Of a stretch of 45,617 bases of DNA, positions 34,022 to 42,549 are shown piece after piece. The DNA lies in the NCBI GenBank assembly GCA_002382445.1, contig DGAQ01000017.1, positions 1,410 to 47,026 on the forward strand, written 5' to 3'. The stretch is from Porticoccaceae bacterium UBA4026 (GTDB taxonomy: Bacteria > Pseudomonadota > Gammaproteobacteria > Pseudomonadales > Porticoccaceae). Positions within the stretch are counted from its first letter, which is position 1. The number at the start of each line of letters is the position of its first letter. The notes under the pieces are model-generated. The model had not been told where the DNA came from and made no database searches. It saw only the letters and a list, made by a program, of their open reading frames with translations. The translations under genes and the position numbers were made by a program.

Positions 34022-34696
34022 TTACTCTTCGCTTGCACCCTCATTACTGTCATCACCGCTTTCGGTATTATCAATTGAAGCTGCCGGAGCAACTTCACCT
34101 TCGACCGGAGCTGCTTTAGGCTTGTTAATCGTGGCAACTGACAAGTCATGGTCAGAACCGTGGCTCAACGCAACACTCTCAACACCCTTAGGTAGTTTAA
34201 TATTTGAGATGTGTACGATCTGGCCAAGTTCAACATCTGACATATCAACTTCGATATATTCAGGTAGATCTTTTGGCAGACACATAATGTCAAGCTCGGT
34301 CATGGTGTGGGCAACAATGCCGCCACCAGTTTTTACACCAACACTGACATCTTCATTGATGAAGTGTAAAGGAACTTTGGTGTGTAATTTAGTCATCTTG
34401 CTAACACGCAAAAAATCTAAATGCAGAATAAGTTTCTTCGCTGGATGACGCTGGACATCTTTTAAAATAACATCTTCAGATGAGCCATCGACATCCAATG
34501 AAACGATGTGTGAGTAAAAGGCTTCATTTTCTAGTGCCTTGGCTACATCTTTATGCAATAGAGTTAGCATGACGGGATCTTTCTTTCCGCCATAGACAAT
34601 TGCAGGTATTTCTCCGGCCAGACGACGCAGGCGGCGGCTCGCACCTTTCCCTGTATCCTCGCGACCTTTCGCGTGTAAAGTAAAATCAGTAGACAT
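34022..34696 (-). CDS. rplY: 50S ribosomal protein L25 (long, CTC form)
   Basis: A 224-residue protein of the bL25/CTC family that binds 5S rRNA. The N-terminal L25 domain is recognisable from MSTDFTLHAKGREDTGKGASRRLRRLAGEIPAIVYGGKK. A C-terminal TL5-like beta domain (HTKVPLHFINEDVSVGVKTGG to IVHISNIKLPKGVE) and an acidic tail (APVEGEVAPAASIDNTESGDDSNEGASEE) follow. The ATG at 34696 has GGAG 6 bases upstream; the longer open frame adds 23 residues without a ribosome-binding site. It is followed by pth and preceded by prs, the usual order. A small GCCTC/GAGGC hairpin lies in the spacer at 34756-34770. Confidence 0.97.
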   Translation of the reverse strand: MSTDFTLHAKGREDTGKGASRRLRRLAGEIPAIVYGGKKDPVMLTLLHKDVAKALENEAFYSHIVSLDVDGSSEDVILKDVQRHPAKKLILHLDFLRVSKMTKLHTKVPLHFINEDVSVGVKTGGGIVAHTMTELDIMCLPKDLPEYIEVDMSDVELGQIVHISNIKLPKGVESVALSHGSDHDLSVATINKPKAAPVEGEVAPAASIDNTESGDDSNEGASEE

Positions 34697-34787
34697 AATA
34701 GTCTCCAAAGTAGTGCCATTGCAGACCGCGACCAGACCTGTAATGGAGTTTATAAGCCTCTTCATGAGGCGATTGCATCAAGCCCTA

Positions 34788-35729
34788 TTATAAAAACATG
34801 GCACTGATAGATTCTTTATTGCTAATACGGCGTATCGACTCAGCCAGTAAGGGACCGATCGGAAGAACGCGAATCTTAGAGCATTGCTTTGCCTCTTCGC
34901 TGAGAGGCACAGTGTTAGTGACAACCAACTCGTCGAGTTCTGAATTTCTAATATTATCAATTGCAGCACCGGATAAGACCGCATGTGTTGCATAGGCAAC
35001 AACTTTACTCGCGCCTTTTTCCTTAAGTGCCTGTGCTGCCTTGCACAAAGTGCCGGCAGTGTCGACCATGTCGTCAACCAGTACGCAGGTGCGATCGGCT
35101 ACCTCACCAATCAGATTCATAACCTCACTTTCGTTAGCCGAGGGGCGTCGTTTGTCGATAATAGCTAAATCGCAACCTAGCTGTTTGGCAACAGCGCGAG
35201 CTCTAACAACACCACCAATATCAGGAGATACAACCTGTAAATTTGGATAATTTTGACGTTCAATATGGTCGAGTAGAACCGGAGCGCCATAAATATTGTC
35301 AACCGTACAGTTAAAGAAACCCTGTATTTGCTCGGCGTGCAGGTCCACAGTGAGTACGTGGTCCACACCTGCGTTTGAAAGCATATCAGCCACCACTTTA
35401 GCGCTAATAGGAACACGTACCGATCGTACACGACGATCTTGGCGAGCATAGCCGAAGTAAGGTACCACTGCGGTGATACGGCCAGCTGATGAGCGCCGTA
35501 GCGCATCAATCATTAACACCAACTCCATCAGATTCCTGTTGGGCGGCGCGCATATAGGTTGCACGATAAATACATCATTTCCACGAACATTGTCGCGAAT
35601 TTCAATGTTAATTTCCCCATCAGAGAAAAGCCCAACTAGTGCATTACTTGGAGTCATTCCAAGCGATCGGGCAATTTCATTCCCTAATTCCGGATTTGCG
35701 TTTCCAGTAAACACCATTAGTCTAGCCAC
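34788..35729 (-). CDS. prs: Ribose-phosphate pyrophosphokinase
   Basis: This enzyme makes PRPP from ribose 5-phosphate and ATP for nucleotide, histidine, tryptophan and NAD synthesis. Family motifs are clear: VFTGNANPELGNEIA at the N-terminus, DGEINIEIRDNVRGNDVFIVQP, the YARQDR segment, VVSPDIGGVVRARAVAK, and the PRPP loop CVLVDDMVDTAGTLCKAA. I use the GTG at 35729: AGGGA lies 7 bases upstream and the product is 313 residues, as in Pseudomonas. A longer open frame continues upstream but runs through tRNA-Gln, so it is not coding. Prs is directly downstream of tRNA-Gln and upstream of rplY. Confidence 0.97.
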   Translation of the reverse strand: MARLMVFTGNANPELGNEIARSLGMTPSNALVGLFSDGEINIEIRDNVRGNDVFIVQPICAPPNRNLMELVLMIDALRRSSAGRITAVVPYFGYARQDRRVRSVRVPISAKVVADMLSNAGVDHVLTVDLHAEQIQGFFNCTVDNIYGAPVLLDHIERQNYPNLQVVSPDIGGVVRARAVAKQLGCDLAIIDKRRPSANESEVMNLIGEVADRTCVLVDDMVDTAGTLCKAAQALKEKGASKVVAYATHAVLSGAAIDNIRNSELDELVVTNTVPLSEEAKQCSKIRVLPIGPLLAESIRRISNKESISAMFL

Positions 35730-35762
35730 GTCAGTATCCCTATTGCTCGTGATAGTTTGAAA

Positions 35763-35837
35763 TGGCTGGGGCGGGAGGGATCGAACCTCCGATGACGGGA
35801 TCAAAACCCGTTGCCTTAACCGCTTGGCCACGCCCCA
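35763..35837 (-). tRNA. tRNA-Gln (TTG)
   Basis: A 75-base cloverleaf with encoded CCA (35763-35765). The acceptor stem pairs TGGGGCG with CGCCCCA, with discriminator G. The anticodon loop reads TTTTGAT with TTG, and the T-arm is GGAGG-TTCGATC-CCTCC. The 5' TGGGG and U1-A72 pair are typical of bacterial tRNA-Gln. The gene lies between ispE and prs, a known gammaproteobacterial arrangement, and its first 22 bases overlap the end of ispE. Confidence 0.97.
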
Positions 35838-36691
35838 GTAAAAAATTGTCTCATTTGTTGATGCAGTGGAGAGCGATTTACGCTCTTGGCTACAAATGCT
35901 TTCCATTGCTTTGGCACCTGGCTGAGAACCTCATCGGCCTCTAGTTGGTTGTCAAAGCTACAAAAGACGCTAGCACCAGTTCCTGTCATCAACGGTGCAG
36001 CAAAGTTTTCCATCCATTTTAGCACCTGTTGAACTGCTGGATAGAGTTTCAAAACTACACTTTGGCAGTCATTCCTGTACTGCTCCCCCGAGAGGGCGCG
36101 TATTTTGATCGGTGAAGAGTTCCTTGTCAATTGAGGATTTGAAAATATTTCAGCAGTGGGCACATGACAATCGGGTGTTACCACTAAAAACCAGCGCTCA
36201 GGCAAATCTATTGGCGTTAGTATATCGCCAATTCCTTCACCAAAGGCGCTTTCACCGTGGACAAAAACGGGTACGTCGGCGCCTAATTGTCGGCCTAATT
36301 CTGCCAGCTTATTTATGGAGAGGCCGCATTCCCAAAGGGAATTTAAGCCAACGAGTGAAGTTGCTGCATTACTGCTACCGCCGCCCAAGCCTGCACCTAT
36401 GGGTAATTTTTTATTCAGAGAAATAGTGCAACCATTCTTACCCTTGGCATACTCTTGCAATATAAGCGCCGCCTGAAAAATTAAATTATCTTTTGTGGGA
36501 ATATTGTCTATTTTGGAATCTAGAGTAATTTTACCTGAACAATTAGAGGTAAAGCTCAGCGTGTCACCGAAGTCAAGCAGTTGAAATAGTGTTTGAAGAT
36601 TATGATAGCCGTCTGGACGCTGGCCAGTGATTCGTAAAAACAAATTGATTTTTGCCGGTGAAGATAAGGTCAGAGTCGACAGGGTTTTCAC
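35816..36691 (-). CDS. ispE: 4-diphosphocytidyl-2-C-methyl-D-erythritol kinase
   Basis: The GHMP kinase of the MEP isoprenoid pathway, 291 residues. SSPAKINLFLRITGQRPDGYHNLQTLFQLLDFGD, the glycine-rich ATP loop PIGAGLGGGSSNAATSL, and LMTGTGASVF are in the normal order. The start is a GTG at 36691 with a weak ribosome-binding site. The reading frame does not stop before tRNA-Gln: the last codons (TGAWPSG) and the TAA at 35816-35818 lie in the tRNA acceptor stem and D-arm, a 22-base overlap. The neighbours lolB and tRNA-Gln/prs match the conserved order. Confidence 0.96.
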   Translation of the reverse strand: MKTLSTLTLSSPAKINLFLRITGQRPDGYHNLQTLFQLLDFGDTLSFTSNCSGKITLDSKIDNIPTKDNLIFQAALILQEYAKGKNGCTISLNKKLPIGAGLGGGSSNAATSLVGLNSLWECGLSINKLAELGRQLGADVPVFVHGESAFGEGIGDILTPIDLPERWFLVVTPDCHVPTAEIFSNPQLTRNSSPIKIRALSGEQYRNDCQSVVLKLYPAVQQVLKWMENFAAPLMTGTGASVFCSFDNQLEADEVLSQVPKQWKAFVAKSVNRSPLHQQMRQFFTGAWPSG

Positions 36692-36713
36692 GGTTATTAT
36701 TTTGGCTCTTGTG

Positions 36714-37340
36714 TTAATTTCTTGGGAAACGCCAGTTTGAGACGACTATTGTAAAGCTTTGTTGCCCTCGTTGAGCGATTATTTTTCCTGGTAGGTTGCC
36801 CTGGTCGGTGTCTTGGTATCGGGGAAAGCTGAGTTGCCAGCCATTTTGCTCGAATCCTGCTGCAGTTCCTGCCGATGTTAGCCTTAGGTCGTTTACTGCG
36901 GCCTGATTCGGCGAGGGTATACCCTTTACCCACCAAGCAAGTTCATTCACGGGTATCGATAATCCTGTCAATTGCAGAGCTAGCGCTTGCGGAGTATCAG
37001 TATACTGTTCCTTGCCGTGTTGCATTTGCGCGCGCAGATTATTGCCTTTGATGGTTGCACGACTCGCGGCAAAGGGGCCAAGCATGGAAATTTGATATTG
37101 CTCTTCACTTTGCAGCCAATCGATACTGACGCTACCACCTTGGGTCGGAGATTTAAAACCTAACTTACCTTTAATTTGCCAGCTGACGATTTTCTCGGTT
37201 TTCAGGTGGTGGCCTTGCCATGTTGATGTTGCGGACTCTATACTGGGGTCGATGTTTGGAATGGTGGAGCAACCAGTGACAAATAATAACATACAAAGCC
37301 TTCGTCCTAGTGAATTCCACAAGCTAAAGACTGCGATCAT
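36714..37340 (-). CDS. lolB: Outer-membrane lipoprotein receptor LolB
   Basis: A 208-residue lipoprotein that receives lipoproteins from LolA and inserts them into the outer membrane. The signal sequence ends in a lipobox, LFVTGC. The mature part shows the LolB landmarks: SWQIKGKLGFKSPTQGGSVSIDWLQSEEQYQISMLGPFAA, LTGLSIPVNELAWWVKGIPSP and WQLSFPRYQ. The start overlaps the TPR gene's stop by 4 bases, and ispE begins 22 bases after its stop, so the three genes are likely one transcript. Confidence 0.95.
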   Translation of the reverse strand: MIAVFSLWNSLGRRLCMLLFVTGCSTIPNIDPSIESATSTWQGHHLKTEKIVSWQIKGKLGFKSPTQGGSVSIDWLQSEEQYQISMLGPFAASRATIKGNNLRAQMQHGKEQYTDTPQALALQLTGLSIPVNELAWWVKGIPSPNQAAVNDLRLTSAGTAAGFEQNGWQLSFPRYQDTDQGNLPGKIIAQRGQQSFTIVVSNWRFPRN

Positions 37341-39079
37341 TGCTCAATCATCTCAGGTCTGAGGCGCAGCATGGTATTAATTATGCCTTTATGGCCTGGT
37401 GCCGATTGCAGACCCTGTTGCCAGACCGTGGAAGCGGCTTGGCGGTTATCTAGGACCCAATGAACTTCACCCAAATGAGCTGCAATCTCAGGATCAGGCA
37501 TGATCTCAAAGGCTTGCTTAAGATAGTCTAAGGCCTGCTCCGTTTTACCTAGTTTAAATAACGCCCAGCCCATACTGTCAATAATTGAAGGATCTTTAGG
37601 CTCTAATTGGTACGCTTTAGTGATCAATTCAAAGGCTTCTTCATAGCGTTCGGTATGCAAAATCATCGTGTAACCCAGAGCATTTAGCACTGTGGCATTA
37701 TTTTGATCTTTAGCTAATATCGCACGCAAGTCCTGCTCGGCTAATTCAAAATTATCTTGCTGCTCAGCCACCATTGAGCGGGCGTAAAGGAGTTGTGGAT
37801 CATTAGGGAAATCATCGAGGCCAGCGGATAGGACGACCAAAGCTTGAGATGGGCTTTGTGCCTTAAGTAGCAAGTTAGATTCGATCTGGAATAGTGTCAC
37901 CGCTTGGCTGGGTTGGTTTAAGCGCATGCGTTGAAGATACTTCTGCGCTTGACTCATGCTTTTATGCTGCGCCAAAAGTGCGCTTGAACGCGATGCTGCG
38001 GCAATGTAGTTTCGACCGAAACGAACCTGAGTGTAATGACTCATTGCCGCGACGAGATCTCCGTTTTTCTCAGAGATGGTTCCCAAATGATACTGAGCAT
38101 CGGATCGCAAGCTTGGTTCGGCAGATGCTTGTTTAAATAAGTCCTCAGCAGCTTTCACGTTACCACCGCTAAGTTGCGTTAAGCCCAGCAAAAAGTTAAC
38201 TTCCTGGTCTTTAGGATTATAGGTACGTAAAATTTCGAATTGTGTGATTGCTTCACTGGGCGTATTAGTGGTCAAAAAGCGGGCATATTGCAGACGTAAC
38301 TTTCTGTTTGTGGGATGCCTTTCTAAGGCATCGCTCAATAACTGGATGCTTTCGGCGCTGCGATTTTGTTGATGGAGTAGTTGAGATAGTAATAGTAGGC
38401 CGCGCTGATCGTCCGGTACTATGTCTAAGAATTCTCTAAGATCAAATTCTGATTGCTCAAGTCGACCATGTTTTTGTTCCAGTACGGCGGTCAGAAGATT
38501 TATGTAGGGATATTTTTTCTCACTAAAAGGCAGTATTTTTACTGAATTAATTAGAAGATCTATCTGAGCTGGCGAGTCAAAGTCGGCAGTCATTACTAGT
38601 AAAAGGGAATCCAGATCATCGTGGTTTTGATACAGCCAACTACCATGTATCAGCGCAGCTTGGACATTACCTTGAGTTAAATAAGCCGCTAGCGCAGCTC
38701 GATGCGCTTCGGGGTCGTTCGGTGCCTGTTCTACCCATAGCAGAGCCATTTCCATCAGCACAGATTGATTGCGCACATGTTCGGCAATTCTATAGGCTAG
38801 AGCGATCACCTCATGGTCGGTGGTTAGTCGTGCCTGGCGGCTATAATTATCAAGTGCTATATCAAATTGGTTACGGCCTAGAGCAACGTCTCCGACTAAA
38901 AGGTCGTAGAGAGTATCAATGGCAATAGGTTTGATTAACTGTTCGACTGAATTAAGTTGAGTTTGCTTCGGCTCTATGGTGATAGTCGTTGCTTGGTCAC
39001 CAGCATCCTGAGGCGAAGCGACACAGCTCGCCAGCACCCAGGAGAGTAAAATTAAGACTGCTCTAGATATATGATTCAT
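37337..39079 (-). CDS. TPR-repeat lipoprotein upstream of lolB
   Basis: A 580-residue exported lipoprotein: the signal peptide NHISRAVLILLSWVLASC ends in the lipobox VLASC. The rest is a long array of TPR motifs, including DNYSRQARLTTDHEVIALAYRIAEH, LSDALERHPTNRKLRLQYARFL and the well-formed C-terminal repeats NATVLNALGYTMILHTERYEEAFELITKAYQLEPKDPSIIDSMGWALFKLGKTEQALDYLKQAFEI. It starts the lolB-ispE operon and is divergent from hemA, an arrangement also seen in Pseudomonas. A candidate -10 box (TATAAT on the minus strand, 39114-39119) lies 35 bases before the start. The partner proteins are unknown. Confidence 0.92.
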   Translation of the reverse strand: MNHISRAVLILLSWVLASCVASPQDAGDQATTITIEPKQTQLNSVEQLIKPIAIDTLYDLLVGDVALGRNQFDIALDNYSRQARLTTDHEVIALAYRIAEHVRNQSVLMEMALLWVEQAPNDPEAHRAALAAYLTQGNVQAALIHGSWLYQNHDDLDSLLLVMTADFDSPAQIDLLINSVKILPFSEKKYPYINLLTAVLEQKHGRLEQSEFDLREFLDIVPDDQRGLLLLSQLLHQQNRSAESIQLLSDALERHPTNRKLRLQYARFLTTNTPSEAITQFEILRTYNPKDQEVNFLLGLTQLSGGNVKAAEDLFKQASAEPSLRSDAQYHLGTISEKNGDLVAAMSHYTQVRFGRNYIAAASRSSALLAQHKSMSQAQKYLQRMRLNQPSQAVTLFQIESNLLLKAQSPSQALVVLSAGLDDFPNDPQLLYARSMVAEQQDNFELAEQDLRAILAKDQNNATVLNALGYTMILHTERYEEAFELITKAYQLEPKDPSIIDSMGWALFKLGKTEQALDYLKQAFEIMPDPEIAAHLGEVHWVLDNRQAASTVWQQGLQSAPGHKGIINTMLRLRPEMIEQ

Positions 39080-39279
39080 TCTGCCATTCTCTTAGATAAC
39101 GGCGTCTAAGACAATTATAAGCGTAAAATTTTCTTCAATTTAACCTGTTGTCGATAAAACATTGTTCTATAAATGCCTATCCAACGAGATAGTCGTGTAA
39201 AATTAGCGTCTCGCAAAGATAACTACAATCGGCATTAAGAAGGCTTACTTTTGCAAAAATTGGATATTTTCTGACGGCT

Positions 39280-40539
39280 ATGGGTCTTTTGGCTTTCGGT
39301 ATTAATCATAAATCGGCATCTGTGGATCTCCGCGGCCAGATTGCGTTCGCCCCTGAAATAGTGGTGTCGTCCTTGCAAAATGCCCGTTCTGAATTGGACG
39401 TGCAGGAAATAGCACTCTTGTCGACCTGTAATCGCACTGAGGTTTATATACAGGGAGATGTCAGCGATGGTCAGCTACTAAATTGGCTGGCAACCACTAA
39501 GAATGTGGAGTTAAATCAACTCCAAGAACGCTATTACTGCCATAGAGGAGAGCAAGCAATAAGTCATATGATGCGTGTCGCTAGTGGACTGGACTCACTT
39601 GTGCTTGGTGAGCCGCAAATATTCGGGCAGATCAAGTCGGCCTATGCCGTTGGTCGAGAAGCGGGAACTGTAGCGACATTTCTTAATCAGGCGTTTCAAC
39701 AGGCGTTTTCCGCTGCAAAACGCGTGCGGTCTGAAACTGCCATCGGGAAAAACCCAGTTTCTGTAGCCTATGCCTCGGTAAGTTTGGCCGCTCAAATATT
39801 TACTAATCTCAGTGATGCCCATGCTTTGCTCATCGGTGCTGGAGAAACCATCGATCTTGTGGCAAAACATCTTAAAGAAAGGAATATTGGGCATATGACA
39901 GTTGCCAACAGAACATTAAGTCGAGCCAAACAACTGGGCGAAGATTATTCAGCCGATGTTATTTTATTGTCTGACATTCATGACTTTTTACCCAAAGCAG
40001 ATATTATTATTTCTTCCACTGCGAGTCAGTTACCTATATTAGGCAAAGGTGCGGTGGAGTCAGCCCTTAAAAAACGCAAACATAAACCGATGTTTCTGGT
40101 TGATATAGCGGTACCAAGAGATATAGAGCCTGAAGTTGAAGAGCTTTCAGATGTTTACCTTTATACGGTGGACGATTTAGAGGAGGTGGTTCAGGATAAT
40201 ATTCGTGCGAGAAGTTCTGCTGCCGATATGGCTCAAAATATTATCGATGAAGAGGTGGAAAGCTGGTCGAGACAGAATCGCGCATTGGCGGTGGTCGATA
40301 CGATCCGGGCCTTTCGTAGTAGTGTTGAAACTATTAGAGACGACGAGGTCGAAAAAGCGCTTGGCTCACTAAAGCGAGGCCAGGATTCAGTTCAAGTGAT
40401 TACTACTTTGGCGCGCAATTTGACTAATAAATTACTACACAAACCCACCAAACGACTTAAGCAAGCGGGTGAGGAGGGTCGAGAAGATGCCATTCATACG
40501 ACCAACGAGTTATTTGATTTAACCAAGAAAAAACATTGA
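39280..40539 (+). CDS. hemA: Glutamyl-tRNA reductase
   Basis: A 419-residue NADPH-dependent enzyme that reduces glutamyl-tRNA(Glu) to glutamate-1-semialdehyde, the first step of C5-pathway tetrapyrrole synthesis. The catalytic Cys50 is in LLSTCNRTEVY. Other landmarks are SGLDSLVLGEPQIFGQIK, VGREAGTVATFLNQAFQQAFSAAKRVRSET, GAGETIDLVAKHL (cofactor domain) and the C-terminal dimerisation helices. It begins the conserved order hemA-prfA-prmC and is divergent from the TPR-lolB operon. The ribosome-binding site is weak, but the N-terminus MGLLAFGINHKSA is the family standard. Confidence 0.98.
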   Translation: MGLLAFGINHKSASVDLRGQIAFAPEIVVSSLQNARSELDVQEIALLSTCNRTEVYIQGDVSDGQLLNWLATTKNVELNQLQERYYCHRGEQAISHMMRVASGLDSLVLGEPQIFGQIKSAYAVGREAGTVATFLNQAFQQAFSAAKRVRSETAIGKNPVSVAYASVSLAAQIFTNLSDAHALLIGAGETIDLVAKHLKERNIGHMTVANRTLSRAKQLGEDYSADVILLSDIHDFLPKADIIISSTASQLPILGKGAVESALKKRKHKPMFLVDIAVPRDIEPEVEELSDVYLYTVDDLEEVVQDNIRARSSAADMAQNIIDEEVESWSRQNRALAVVDTIRAFRSSVETIRDDEVEKALGSLKRGQDSVQVITTLARNLTNKLLHKPTKRLKQAGEEGREDAIHTTNELFDLTKKKH

Positions 40540-40592
40540 GACGTCATCAACGACTCTTGATCAATTAATTTCAACCTGGGCTTTAAAACTGT

Positions 40593-41675
40593 ATGAAAGC
40601 GTCAATTTTATCTAAGCTAGATCTACTTGCTGAGCGGCATGAAGAAGTTGCTGCACTGTTAAGCGATGCTGAAACTATTGCAAATCAAGATAAGTATAGA
40701 GAGCTGTCTAAAGAGTATGCTGAGCTTGAACCTGTGGTAAAAACCTACCTTGGTTTTCAGCAGGTTCTTTCCGATATCAGTGACGCTAAGAGCTTTCTCA
40801 AAGATGCTGATCCCGATATTCGAGAAATGGCAAATGAAGAGATGCGTGACGGCGAAGCACAGTTGGAATTACTAGAACTAGAGTTACAGCGCCAGCTATT
40901 ACCTAAGGACCCCAATGACGGTAAAAATGTCTTTTTAGAAATTAGAGCTGGCACTGGCGGTGATGAGGCTGCTATTTTTTCTGGCGATTTATTTCGCATG
41001 TATAGCAAATTCGCTGAATCTAATCGCTGGAAGATTGAAGTGATCAGCGAGAATCAGGGTGACCATGGCGGCTATAAAGAAATTATTGTTAGAGTGGTTG
41101 GTCAGGGTGTCTACTCCAAACTTAAGTTTGAATCTGGAGCCCACCGCGTTCAGAGGGTGCCAGACACAGAGTCTCAGGGTCGAATACACACCTCAGCCTG
41201 CACGGTCGCGATTATGGCGGAAGCAGATGAGAAGGATGCTATTGAGATCAATAAGGGTGACCTGCGTGTTGATACCTTCCGAGCCTCTGGCTCTGGTGGT
41301 CAGCATGTTAACAAAACCGACTCGGCAATCCGCTTAACACACTTACCAACAGGGATGGTGGTGGAGTGTCAGGATGAGCGTTCACAGCATAAAAACCGAG
41401 CTAAAGCGATGTCCGTGCTGCAGGCTCGATTAACCGCAGCACAGGATGAGGCGACTGCTCAAGAGCAGTCAGATCAGCGTAAAAGTTTGGTCGGCAGCGG
41501 TGATCGTTCAGAGCGAATTCGAACCTATAACTTTCCTCAGGGTAGAGTCACGGACCATCGTATAAACCTTACTTTATATAAGCTAAATGAAGTTATGGAA
41601 GGCTCTCTTGGTGAGATTATCGAGCCTCTGGTTAATGAATTCCAGGCAGAACAGTTAGCGCAACTGGCTCAGTAA
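40593..41675 (+). CDS. prfA: Peptide chain release factor 1
   Basis: A 360-residue release factor that recognises UAA and UAG. The GGQ motif (GSGGQHVNKT, G235-G-Q237) hydrolyses peptidyl-tRNA. The stop-codon-reading PxT tripeptide appears as P190-D-T192 in RVQRVPDTESQGRIHTSAC, a middle-residue variant of the usual PAT or PET. The glutamine of GGQ is the target of the adjacent PrmC methyltransferase. It lies 53 bases after hemA. Confidence 0.98.
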   Translation: MKASILSKLDLLAERHEEVAALLSDAETIANQDKYRELSKEYAELEPVVKTYLGFQQVLSDISDAKSFLKDADPDIREMANEEMRDGEAQLELLELELQRQLLPKDPNDGKNVFLEIRAGTGGDEAAIFSGDLFRMYSKFAESNRWKIEVISENQGDHGGYKEIIVRVVGQGVYSKLKFESGAHRVQRVPDTESQGRIHTSACTVAIMAEADEKDAIEINKGDLRVDTFRASGSGGQHVNKTDSAIRLTHLPTGMVVECQDERSQHKNRAKAMSVLQARLTAAQDEATAQEQSDQRKSLVGSGDRSERIRTYNFPQGRVTDHRINLTLYKLNEVMEGSLGEIIEPLVNEFQAEQLAQLAQ

Positions 41676-41685
41676 TGGTTATTCG

Positions 41686-42549
41686 ATGTCTTCTATAAAT
41701 TCTGTTACAGAACTTTTACAAAACAGCGACCAGTTGCAAAGTATGAGCGACACTGCTGTATTGGACACTGAGTTATTACTTTGTTTTGCCTTGGATGTAG
41801 ATCGAACTTGGCTTAAAACTTGGCCTGATCATCGGCCCGAAGCAATTCAAGTTAAAACGTTCGAAGCTCTTTTTGCGCGGCGACTGACCGGCGAGCCGAT
41901 TGCCTTCATTATTGGTTGTCAGGGCTTTTGGACATTAAACTTAAAGGTCTCGGCAGACACTTTAATTCCGCGACCTGAAACTGAGTTATTAGTTGAGATT
42001 GCCTTAGGGTTAGATTTACCTAAAGTCTGTCGCGTTTTGGATCTAGGCACGGGCACGGGCGCCATAGCCCTAGCATTAGCTAGTGAGCGCACGGATTGGC
42101 AACTGACGGCGGTAGATTCTCAGATTGCAGCGGTGAATTTGGCGGAGATTAATCGCCAGCACTGTCAACTGGATAACGTAAGTATCTATCAGAGTGATTG
42201 GTTTAGTCAGGTACCAGGATTTAGTGCCTCGCCACAATACCATTTAATTATTAGCAACCCTCCCTACATTGAAATTAATGATCCCCACCTTTCCCAAGGA
42301 GATCTTCGTTTTGAACCGGTCTCGGCGCTGGTTTCTGGCCAAGATGGCTTAGATGACTTGAGAATAGTGATTGAACAAAGCCCGAGGTACTTGCATTCTA
42401 ATGGCTGGCTTTTGGTGGAACATGGTTATCAACAGGGAAATGCAGTGCGAAATTTATTCGCTAATGCGGGATTTACTGCCGTAGCGACGCAAGTCGATTA
42501 CAACAATCTTGAACGCGTCACGCTGGGTTGTTTACTGGCGACTCATTAA
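41686..42549 (+). CDS. prmC: Release-factor glutamine N5-methyltransferase
   Basis: A 287-residue SAM-dependent methyltransferase that methylates the GGQ glutamine of RF1 and RF2. The SAM-binding motif VLDLGTGTGAIALALA is at 117-132 and the substrate motif NPPY at 191-194 (IISNPPYIE), with IPRPETELLVE at 94-104. It begins 10 bases after prfA, its substrate's gene. The 3' end overlaps the convergent MATE gene by 32 bases. Confidence 0.97.
   Translation: MSSINSVTELLQNSDQLQSMSDTAVLDTELLLCFALDVDRTWLKTWPDHRPEAIQVKTFEALFARRLTGEPIAFIIGCQGFWTLNLKVSADTLIPRPETELLVEIALGLDLPKVCRVLDLGTGTGAIALALASERTDWQLTAVDSQIAAVNLAEINRQHCQLDNVSIYQSDWFSQVPGFSASPQYHLIISNPPYIEINDPHLSQGDLRFEPVSALVSGQDGLDDLRIVIEQSPRYLHSNGWLLVEHGYQQGNAVRNLFANAGFTAVATQVDYNNLERVTLGCLLATH

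Noticed and set aside
35730..35906. N-terminal extension of prs through tRNA-Gln
   Set aside because: This stretch encodes the tRNA; the GTG with AGGGA at 35729 gives the normal 313 residues.
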